NCBI GenBank assembly: GCA_029882675.1
Contig: JAOUKJ010000314.1
Location: 1-5,370 of the forward strand
DNA length: 5,370 bases
DNA from: Cyclobacteriaceae bacterium
GTDB taxonomy: Bacteria > Bacteroidota > Bacteroidia > Cytophagales > Cyclobacteriaceae
Reading direction: 5' to 3'
Shown here: in pieces, positions 1 through 5,370 of the stretch
Layout of the letters: each line of letters begins with the position of its first letter
Numbering within the stretch: position 1 is the first letter of the stretch
The notes under the pieces: generated by a model
Seen by the model: the letters and a program-made list of their open reading frames with translations, nothing else
Databases searched by the model: none
What the model was told of the DNA's origin: nothing
Made by a program: the position numbers and the translations under genes

Positions 1-793
1 GCAGGTTGCGTTCCGGGCTGAAAGAGGAGGGATTAAGGCTTGAAGGCACTTCAGCCTGGTTCTGTAAACTGATATTTTCAGGGTCTGTCAATTCATATTT
101 CACGTACCCGCAGACATAGAGGTCCGAATAGCCATCCAGATTGTAGTCACCCCAGGCTATGCCCGTCCAATAACCTGTCGGCAGATCAATCCCGGCCATG
201 GAGGCAACTTCTTCAAAGGTGCCATTGCCCTTGTTTCTGAAGAGGTGGTTCTTCCCGTATCCCGAGACGAAAAGGTCAAGCTGACCGTCCCGGTCATAAT
301 CCTCCCAGCCTGCAGCATGGGCCTGTCCGACCAACCTGATGCCGGACTGTTCACTTACCTCTGAAAAGGTACCATCCTGGTTATTATGATAAAGGGCACT
401 TCTGGCCGGTGAATCAGCCATTTCTGCAGGGGTCATGGTGATGGGGCCTGCCTGGTTGGCCACAAACAAGTCGGGCCATCCATCATTATCGAAATCACCC
501 CATGCCACACCTGATCCCATATCTTCGGGGAGTTGGGTGGTTCTCTGCCCAGAGAAATGCTTAAACCGGATGCCAGCCTGTGCAGAAACATCGGTAAAGG
601 TGACCCGGGGATAATCTTCAGGTATGGTACGTCCCAGGTCGTCAGTAAGCCCTTCAATGGCTTCACCGGGAACATACGTGTCTTTGGAGGGGGCAGACAA
701 CCAAAAAACAGCGATTAGTACAACAATAAATGAGGCACCTAGTATTGATGCAATTACCAGGTACCTCTTTCTGCGTGTTAGATTTTTAAACAT
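1..793 (-). CDS. Membrane-anchored FG-GAP/VCBS repeat protein, CRTAC1-like (3' part cut by window edge)
   Basis: The frame is open from the ATG at 793-791 to the left edge, giving 264 residues with no stop; the rest lies outside the window. Residues 1-10 are basic and about 11-33 form one hydrophobic helix, so this is probably an uncleaved signal anchor with the body in the periplasm. Three FG-GAP/VCBS calcium-loop motifs follow: D100-F-D-N-D-G-W-P-D108, D165-Y-D-R-D-G-Q-L-D173 and D216-Y-N-L-D-G-Y-S-D224. Each lies near an F-x-(D/E)-V-x3-(A/S)-G-I blade motif (about residues 66-75, 143-152 and 193-202), two of them preceded by (D/N)-G-T-F. This spacing is typical of CRTAC1/ASPIC-UnbV beta-propellers. 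A C-terminal ASPIC/UnbV domain is expected by family but cannot be seen. The gene starts six bases after the multiheme cytochrome stop, so the two are almost certainly co-transcribed. The exact role is unknown; binding to a partner protein or surface is a guess. Confidence 0.86.
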   Translation of the reverse strand, partial: MFKNLTRRKRYLVIASILGASFIVVLIAVFWLSAPSKDTYVPGEAIEGLTDDLGRTIPEDYPRVTFTDVSAQAGIRFKHFSGQRTTQLPEDMGSGVAWGDFDNDGWPDLFVANQAGPITMTPAEMADSPARSALYHNNQDGTFSEVSEQSGIRLVGQAHAAGWEDYDRDGQLDLFVSGYGKNHLFRNKGNGTFEEVASMAGIDLPTGYWTGIAWGDYNLDGYSDLYVCGYVKYELTDPENISLQNQAEVPSSLNPSSFSPERNL

Positions 794-799
794 AGATCT

Positions 800-2920
800 T
801 TAGGGGCCTCCTGAACTAAAACTTTCTGTCACTGTGCTTTTCACAGGCCCTACTTTTATGGTTTTATTGTCCTCAGATATCTGCGTTATTTTGGCCGTTA
901 TCCCGGCATCTTCACCAAACAGGAAGTTGAGCAGATACTGGTCAAATTTTCTGTATTTGAGTTTAGCGGAAACATGAAGCGATGTAATTTGCTTTTGCGG
1001 GGCTTCAAATTGATATGCTGTGGTGGTTTCGGGCTCTTCTTCCATAACCTGAATAGTGGAGGGACACCCGAAAGTGTATTCGGCCTTATCAGAAAATCCG
1101 GGGAACATGGCCCTTCTGAATCGCACGCCTACCATCTCCCAAAGGTTGTGCCTGTCTATGAGGTTTCCGTATTGGTCAACAGGTTCTACCTTAAAGATAA
1201 ATGAACCTTGCTGGATGAAATTTTTATCATCAACTTTCCCCGATGTAAAGACCTCGTTACCATCCTGATCGGTGACGGTGAGTTCCACCCAGGCCTGAAT
1301 GATATCAAGGGGGCCGGTCGGGAAATCATGGCCGACGTTATTATTCGTCACGATTGCTTCTATCTTTATCTCTTCTCCCGGAGATACCATTTCGGGAACG
1401 ACCAGTTCAACAGGTACGGCAGGGCCGGCTTCCCATTTATCTGCAATTTCAGGAATTTTGAATTTTCCCTGCAACCATTGTTCAGTGAGCTCTACTTGTT
1501 TTTCCGCGCCGGGTAATTTCAAAGCCAGGGGCATGAACTGATTGGCGGCCAGGAACCGGTGGCTGCGGTGTTTGCCATCATCAGGGGTGCGGTTGTAATC
1601 CAGATCATCTCCACTGGCGGGCTCATCGGATTCAACCAGTGGCATGTGACATTCACGGCATTCAATGGTCTTTTCCGGGTCTCCGGGGTGGTTCCATTTG
1701 CTTTTTCGCCAGTTGTCATATTGGTTTTGCAGTTGCACCCAGCCCACATTATTCACCTCTTCGTCGATAAATTGCTTATGACAGGCCGCACAAAATTCAG
1801 GACTTTTGAACATCTTGTGTTGCAGGCTTTGCACATGGTATTCCGGATAAGAACGGATCAGAAAATCGCTGATGAACTTGGCAGCCTTCCCCTCATGGAG
1901 TTCGTACATATACCTGTTGGGCTGGTTGATGACATAATTTGCGTTGCCCTTTACATCTGTTTTTTCGATGGCATGACAGGCTATGCAGGAAATGCCTTCC
2001 TGATAACCCTGGATGTTGGTGAGGTCGTCTTCGGTTGTGTAGATGGTTTTGTTGCCGGAGAAAAGGGAGATGGGATCGTGGCAACCCCCGCAATATCGGG
2101 TAGACTCCGGGCCATTTTGTTCTCCCATGACCGCCTGTACCTTCTGAAACCCGACATCCATGGCTGCATACCGGTGTGCACTCACCTGCCATTCCTCATA
2201 TATTTCTTCATGACAGCCCGTGGTGCCGCAGCCCTCTGATCCTCCCATGGTAATGGGATCATAAGCCCCGCCATTGGACGTCGTAGCCAGACTGGGCGCA
2301 AAGGGCCGGTCATCGCCATATACATAACTGTATTCCTCAGGAAATTTGTTATTGAGTTTTACGGGTTGGTAACCGTAAATCCATAATCCTACGAATGCGA
2401 AAAGCACTATGCTGACGATAATTGTGCTAAAGGTGTATTTTAACTCAGCTTTTCTCACCTGTTGAAGAACCTCAAGCTGCTTTGCCTTAAAATCACGAAT
2501 GATAATCAGGATAATATGCGCTCCTGAAAAAGCAATCAGTGTGAAAGTGCCAATTACATGGACGAGATCCCATGCGCGGCTTATGTTAGTAGACATCGCT
2601 GCCTGGTAGGTCAGTATCACACCGCTTACAACCAATACAATACTTATGACCATAAGCACATAACCGGTCAGTTTATAATGATTCATGGCTCTTGACCGAT
2701 AGATGAGCCAGTGTCTTACCTGATACCAGGCAAAAGGAATAATAAAAACCAAACCAATGATGGTATGCAATAATACCATGATCTGATTGGAGATGTTAAA
2801 TGGCAAGAAGTAGATAGAAAGTCCGGTAATTGTTTCAAATAGCAACAGTCCGGAAACGAAAAGAAGGAGGACATGTTCCCATTCCTTCGCTTTGGGGTGT
2901 TTGAAATTTTGTGTAGACAT
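800..2920 (-). CDS. Cytochrome b-multiheme cytochrome c fusion (c554-type), inner membrane
   Basis: This 706-residue protein probably carries electrons across the inner membrane. Helices lie at about 17-39, 46-68, 84-106, 118-141 and 162-184. H52 and H70 on helix 2 and H121 and H135 on helix 4 fit two stacked b hemes, H52/H121 near the outside and H70/H135 near the cytoplasm (inference). The basic stretch after helix 2 fits a cytoplasmic loop, so helix 5 exports the C-terminal part to the periplasm. That part has CXXCH sites at C277-H281, C312-H316, C377-H381 and C421-H425, and a CX4CH at C231-C236-H237. Possible distal ligands are H249, H362, H368, H451, H454 and H531. Residues 500-695 look like a beta-rich domain opened by a G-H-D-F-P-T-G motif (530-536) that I recall from other large multiheme cytochromes. 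The ATG at 2920 places a basic N-terminus before helix 1. No terminal reductase or oxidase active site is recognisable, so donor and acceptor are unknown. Confidence 0.92.
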   Translation of the reverse strand: MSTQNFKHPKAKEWEHVLLLFVSGLLLFETITGLSIYFLPFNISNQIMVLLHTIIGLVFIIPFAWYQVRHWLIYRSRAMNHYKLTGYVLMVISIVLVVSGVILTYQAAMSTNISRAWDLVHVIGTFTLIAFSGAHIILIIIRDFKAKQLEVLQQVRKAELKYTFSTIIVSIVLFAFVGLWIYGYQPVKLNNKFPEEYSYVYGDDRPFAPSLATTSNGGAYDPITMGGSEGCGTTGCHEEIYEEWQVSAHRYAAMDVGFQKVQAVMGEQNGPESTRYCGGCHDPISLFSGNKTIYTTEDDLTNIQGYQEGISCIACHAIEKTDVKGNANYVINQPNRYMYELHEGKAAKFISDFLIRSYPEYHVQSLQHKMFKSPEFCAACHKQFIDEEVNNVGWVQLQNQYDNWRKSKWNHPGDPEKTIECRECHMPLVESDEPASGDDLDYNRTPDDGKHRSHRFLAANQFMPLALKLPGAEKQVELTEQWLQGKFKIPEIADKWEAGPAVPVELVVPEMVSPGEEIKIEAIVTNNNVGHDFPTGPLDIIQAWVELTVTDQDGNEVFTSGKVDDKNFIQQGSFIFKVEPVDQYGNLIDRHNLWEMVGVRFRRAMFPGFSDKAEYTFGCPSTIQVMEEEPETTTAYQFEAPQKQITSLHVSAKLKYRKFDQYLLNFLFGEDAGITAKITQISEDNKTIKVGPVKSTVTESFSSGGP
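807..812 (-). promoter_or_regulatory. Probable Shine-Dalgarno for the FG-GAP gene
   Basis: The minus strand reads AGGAGG here, inside the last sense codons of the cytochrome gene, 13 bases before the ATG at 793. The core is perfect but the spacing is longer than the usual 5-9 bases. With only six bases between stop and start, translational coupling to the cytochrome gene is at least as likely as independent initiation. Confidence 0.45.
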
Positions 2921-2927
2921 ATTTTTA

Positions 2928-2934
2928 CCCTTTT
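2928..2934 (-). promoter_or_regulatory. Weak Shine-Dalgarno of the cytochrome gene
   Basis: The minus strand reads AAAAGGG, followed by seven A/T bases and then the ATG at 2920. The purine run and its spacing support this start. The strongly AT-rich leader is typical of Bacteroidota translation starts, which often rely little on Shine-Dalgarno pairing. Confidence 0.5.
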
Positions 2935-2966
2935 AATTTTTTGTTCTGTCCCTGCGATAAAATAAA

Positions 2967-3005
2967 TGTTTACGTGGGTTCACTGGTTTATGAAAGGTGT
3001 AAACA
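2967..3005. repeat. Short inverted repeat TGTTTAC / GTAAACA
   Basis: A 7-base arm at 2967-2973 is matched by its exact reverse complement at 2999-3005, with a 25-base spacer containing a partial third copy (GTTTAT at 2986-2991). It lies 47-85 bases upstream of the cytochrome ATG and could bind a regulator or fold in the leader RNA. The arms are short and AT-rich, so chance is a real alternative. Confidence 0.22.
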
Positions 3006-3043
3006 GATTTCGCGCAAGATAGAAATAAGTAGAGTTACCGGCC

Positions 3044-3059
3044 TATGACTTTTGTCACA
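3044..3059. promoter_or_regulatory. Candidate operator: TGAC-N4-GTCA palindrome
   Basis: The arms TGAC (3046-3049) and GTCA (3054-3057) are perfect and flank a four-base TTTT spacer, with one further outer pair (T3044/A3059) across a mismatch. The geometry of two arms around four bases resembles sites bound by CRP/FNR-family dimers (FNR TTGAT-N4-ATCAA; related regulators prefer TTGAC-N4-GTCAA). It lies about 125 bases upstream of the cytochrome ATG, a plausible activator position. No T-run follows, so it is unlikely to be a terminator. One short palindrome can also arise by chance. Confidence 0.35.
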
Positions 3060-3068
3060 TATAGGGGA

Positions 3069-4025
3069 TTATTTTTCTGTGCAGTTGCAACGTACTGGAG
3101 GGAAATATTTCTGATGGAGGTTCATCATATTTAATCGTTCTTTTCTGTAGGGGAAGCACTTTTCACAGGAGGAAAATATTTCCAGGTCCCATAAATCAGC
3201 AAAAATGCGGCCTTTTTGTTCAAGAATGCCGTATTTCAGGACAGCTTCCAGCGATCTTACAGAAGGTGGGGTAAAATCGCCCCGGTGTTGAAGATAGTCC
3301 ACCGCCCCGTTTCCTGCACGGGTAGGAATGACGACACAACATTCCACCCCGACGCTAAAGGCGAAGTCCAGGCTGCGTTTGGCCCAGGTCAGGCCCTCTT
3401 CCTCTGATAAGTAGGGTGGGCGTAAAAGAATAAAAGCCCTGACAGCGATTTTGTTTATTTTTAACAGGTTGACGGCCTGTTCAAAATCGCAGAGGTCCAT
3501 TTTTTTATTTAACTTTTTCAGCACTTCCGGGTGGGCCGTTTCCAGTCCAATGGCGATTTCCAACCGGCCTTTGAGCATGTCCCGGAATTTTAAGGCCTCA
3601 TCATTGATAAAGGCCGGGTGTGATTCGATGATGATGGTTTCAAATTCCCGTTGGTTCATGAGGTCAGCGATTGCCGTATAATCTGCTGGCGGGATGGCTT
3701 TGCGGTCAAAAAAACTGCCGCTATTATATAGTTTGATATGTTTTGTTGAGGGCAGTTGTTCCAGTGCCAGTGCTATTTGTTTGGGAATGGCACCCTCAGC
3801 TACGGGCTGGTCTGTGGTATTTTTCCATAAATCGCACATCAGGCAACGGAAAGGGCATTCCCTGTTTGTAAGAAAGAGCGTGGCCACGTCTTCAATTTTG
3901 CCAGTGGCCGTTCTTTCTTTCTCTACTGTAAAAGCATAGGGCTTAAGATCCGATACAGGATTTTTCTTACCCCGCAGGGACAAGACCCACTGGTCACTTA
4001 TCTGGTATTCTTTCTGCTTATTCAA
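3069..4025 (-). CDS. Radical SAM protein, RaSEA-like (TIGR01210-type)
   Basis: This gives 318 residues from a TTG at 4025. The radical SAM cluster motif is C57-P-F-R-C61-L-M-C64 followed by D-L-W, which would bind a 4Fe-4S cluster and S-adenosylmethionine. Downstream blocks K-L-Y-N-S-G-S-F-F-D (98-107), G-L-E-T-A-H (160-165) and P-T-R-A-G-N-G-A (234-241) match my memory of the RaSEA family, whose archaeal members cleave a lysine-bearing 7-deazaguanine intermediate in tRNA to archaeosine. The C-terminus carries C287-x2-C290 and C313-x-C315, possibly a metal or second-cluster site. No ATG occurs in frame before the motif. The TTG at 4025 overlaps the upstream stop by 8 bases and sits just after a weak AGCAGG; a TTG at 4085 is possible but would overlap the upstream gene by 68 bases. 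The protein is cytosolic by sequence. Bacteria are not known to make archaeosine, so the substrate is unknown. Family call is firm; function is not. Confidence 0.88.
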   Translation of the reverse strand: MNKQKEYQISDQWVLSLRGKKNPVSDLKPYAFTVEKERTATGKIEDVATLFLTNRECPFRCLMCDLWKNTTDQPVAEGAIPKQIALALEQLPSTKHIKLYNSGSFFDRKAIPPADYTAIADLMNQREFETIIIESHPAFINDEALKFRDMLKGRLEIAIGLETAHPEVLKKLNKKMDLCDFEQAVNLLKINKIAVRAFILLRPPYLSEEEGLTWAKRSLDFAFSVGVECCVVIPTRAGNGAVDYLQHRGDFTPPSVRSLEAVLKYGILEQKGRIFADLWDLEIFSSCEKCFPYRKERLNMMNLHQKYFPPVRCNCTEK

Positions 4026-5355
4026 AAACCTGCTGGAAGGCCCTGCGATATTCCCTGTCAGTTTTAGGAAAGAACGATTCGGCAAATTCCCTGTCGCCTG
4101 CGCCGTGCTGAAAGCGTCGCTTGGGATAAACAGGCATGTCCATTCCTGTAATGGCCTTTACACCCATCGCCACGATTTGTCCTTTCAGGTTATATAGTTT
4201 TTCATGATCCCACCCGGTCATTTCGATGAAAGGAATGCCTTCGGCAATTTCTATGACGTTGGGTAAGGTATATGGGCTAAAACCTTCAAACCCGAGGACT
4301 TCGGCAGGTGCGTAGGTGCGCATGTATCCACGGCTCAATCCCCCGGAATAGCTCAGTGAGTGCTTGATGGAGTCTACTCCCCAGCCTTCCTGATATAACA
4401 TCAGGTTATTGAGTACACTGCGTATAGTTAATTCGGGATTTTCTTCTATGGGATAATCCTTCAGGTTTTCGTCACCTCCTTCACCATCGATGAGGTACTT
4501 CCAGTCGGGATAGCGCTGACGAATTTGTTGAAGGAGTGCCCTGTTCATTGTAGCTGCCTGGATGTCCAAAGGCTTGTAATCTTCCACATCACCGATGGTT
4601 TTTTTCCAGTCGAGGTCTTTGGTTGTTACCTCAACAGGCTCCAGAAACAAGCCCAGGTTGAGTTTTTCCAGAAAGTCACGGGCCTGTTTCAGGTCTTCGC
4701 CTTCACCATTCAGGGCCAGGGTGAATGCCTTGAGGCGTGACGGGCTTTCGCCCAGTTCGCGCAGGGCATGGTAAGTGAGCAGAAAAACAGAACCGCTATC
4801 AATGCCTGAAGAGAAGCTTATGCCAATGGGCCCGTTGGTGGCTCGTAATTGTAGCCATTTCTTGATCTCATTATACAATGTGCCTATGTATAATTCGCTG
4901 ATTTTATCGATATCTTCTACCTTGTATTTGTTGCGTTCAGGGGTGAAGAACCTTTCATATACCGGATTGGGATCGGGACATCCTAGTAAATGGATGGTGG
5001 TGATGTAGTGGGCCGGCACCATGCGGGTATAGGAGGGGTGAAACTGATCATCAAGCCCTTCTTGTTTCAGGTAGTTGAATATAGTCTCTATGCGTTCGGC
5101 CATGACCAGACAGGGGCCGGCGGCAAGCTTGGCAATGAAATACCTCAGGGGTCGTCCGATGGAACGCGCCATGCGGATGGTTTTTCCCTCAACTGAAAAC
5201 AGGGAAAACTGTCCGTCAATAGTTCGTACCTTGTTGCTGTCGCCTGTTTTGATGATTTCTCTGGCCTCTTCCGTGGTCATGTTGTAGATCACGTTCTTTT
5301 CCGGGCTGGTCAGATCCACTACCCGTTCTACGTATTGATGTTGTGTGTTACTCAT
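4018..5355 (-). CDS. Asparagine synthase-related protein lacking the glutaminase cysteine
   Basis: This 445-residue cytosolic protein resembles the C-terminal synthetase half of AsnB. The PP-loop is S182-S-G-I-D-S-G188, a variant of the usual SGG(L/I)DSS, and G291-E-G-G-D-E296 matches the second AsnB nucleotide/Mg site (GDGADE). A K-R-R-F-Q-H-G-A-G stretch (412-420) matches the C-terminal AsnB region. Residues about 46-95, with D47-G-Q-F and A63-R-S-I-G-R-P-L70, look like the end of a class II glutaminase domain, but there is no Met-Cys start and the first part of that domain is absent. The expected chemistry is ATP-dependent adenylation of a carboxylate and attack by an amine, probably not fed by glutamine hydrolysed in the same chain. 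The ATG at 5355 has no clear Shine-Dalgarno, and the 15 bases to the window edge contain no in-frame stop, so an earlier start cannot be excluded. It overlaps the radical SAM gene by 8 bases, which points to a shared pathway. Confidence 0.85.
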   Translation of the reverse strand: MSNTQHQYVERVVDLTSPEKNVIYNMTTEEAREIIKTGDSNKVRTIDGQFSLFSVEGKTIRMARSIGRPLRYFIAKLAAGPCLVMAERIETIFNYLKQEGLDDQFHPSYTRMVPAHYITTIHLLGCPDPNPVYERFFTPERNKYKVEDIDKISELYIGTLYNEIKKWLQLRATNGPIGISFSSGIDSGSVFLLTYHALRELGESPSRLKAFTLALNGEGEDLKQARDFLEKLNLGLFLEPVEVTTKDLDWKKTIGDVEDYKPLDIQAATMNRALLQQIRQRYPDWKYLIDGEGGDENLKDYPIEENPELTIRSVLNNLMLYQEGWGVDSIKHSLSYSGGLSRGYMRTYAPAEVLGFEGFSPYTLPNVIEIAEGIPFIEMTGWDHEKLYNLKGQIVAMGVKAITGMDMPVYPKRRFQHGAGDREFAESFFPKTDREYRRAFQQVFE

Positions 5356-5370
5356 CGGCTTTTTTGGATG

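Larger units (their letters stand above)
2921..3068 (-). promoter_or_regulatory. Intergenic region, probable promoter of the cytochrome/FG-GAP pair
   Basis: This 148-base gap is the only sizeable non-coding stretch in the window. It separates the radical SAM stop from the cytochrome start, so it most likely holds the promoter of the downstream pair. The part next to the cytochrome gene is AT-rich. I looked for a sigma-70 pair and for the Bacteroidota TTTG / TAnnTTTG elements on the minus strand and found no convincing match. There is no GC-rich hairpin followed by a T-run, so no intrinsic terminator is called for the upstream genes; read-through is possible. Two inverted repeats inside are listed separately. 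Confidence 0.5.

Noticed and set aside
433..675. Short open frame on the minus strand inside the FG-GAP gene
   Set aside because: It overlaps the FG-GAP frame that carries three clear calcium-loop motifs, and its own translation shows no family signal.
1559..2239. A 226-codon open frame on the plus strand, antisense to the cytochrome gene
   Set aside because: It lies wholly opposite the strongly supported cytochrome frame, including the heme motifs. Its translation shows no recognisable domain, and it has no promoter or ribosome site of note. It is best explained as a shadow of the coding strand.
800..2920. Identification as a nitrite reductase (NrfA) or hydroxylamine oxidoreductase
   Set aside because: There is no CXXCK site as in most NrfA proteins, too few hemes for hydroxylamine oxidoreductase, and the N-terminal cytochrome b-like domain does not fit either. 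Only the general c554-like resemblance is kept.
3044..3064. The TGAC-N4-GTCA palindrome as an intrinsic terminator of the radical SAM gene
   Set aside because: The stem is only four to six pairs, not GC-rich, and is followed by GGCCGG rather than a T-run on the transcribed strand.
3069..4025. Calling this a true archaeosine synthase subunit
   Set aside because: Archaeosine is an archaeal tRNA base and neighbouring genes look bacterial; no ArcS or archaeal tRNA-guanine transglycosylase is in the window. Family resemblance does not fix the substrate.
4018..5355. Calling the gene asnB (asparagine synthetase, glutamine-hydrolysing)
   Set aside because: The N-terminal catalytic cysteine and the first part of the glutaminase domain are missing, the PP-loop is altered, and the partner gene is a radical SAM enzyme.

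Overview
The window is a piece of a bacterial chromosome of medium GC content. All four supported genes lie on the minus strand, so transcription runs from high to low coordinates. The intergenic DNA is AT-rich, Shine-Dalgarno signals are mostly weak, and the genes are a multiheme c-type cytochrome, a CRTAC1-like beta-propeller protein and a bacterial RaSEA-like radical SAM enzyme. This fits the Bacteroidota/Ignavibacteria (FCB) side of the bacterial tree. That placement is an inference from style and gene content; no rRNA, tRNA or housekeeping marker is present. I see no mobile element, CRISPR array or RNA gene.

Layout in order of transcription. (1) 5355-4018: a protein related to asparagine synthetase. 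It has a PP-loop ATPase domain and the remnant of a class II glutaminase domain without the N-terminal catalytic cysteine. (2) 4025-3069: a radical SAM protein whose sequence matches my memory of the archaeosine-synthase radical SAM family (RaSEA, TIGR01210). Its probable TTG start overlaps the end of gene 1 by 8 bases. (3) A 148-base gap (3068-2921) that probably holds the promoter of the next pair and contains a TGAC-N4-GTCA palindrome. (4) 2920-800: a fusion of a five-helix di-heme cytochrome b-like membrane domain to a periplasmic multiheme cytochrome c, with four CXXCH sites and one CX4CH site. (5) 793 to the left edge: the N-terminal 264 residues of a membrane-anchored FG-GAP/VCBS (CRTAC1-type) protein, starting six bases after the cytochrome stop.

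The window therefore holds two units. The first is a two-gene module combining an ATP-dependent ligase-type enzyme with a radical SAM enzyme. Its logic resembles archaeosine synthesis, where a ligase-type step is followed by radical cleavage, but it sits in what looks like a bacterium; its substrate is unknown. The second is a redox module in which the b-type domain could pass electrons between the quinone pool and periplasmic hemes, with the propeller protein as a likely extracytoplasmic partner. Nothing in the sequence directly links the two units beyond adjacency and shared orientation.
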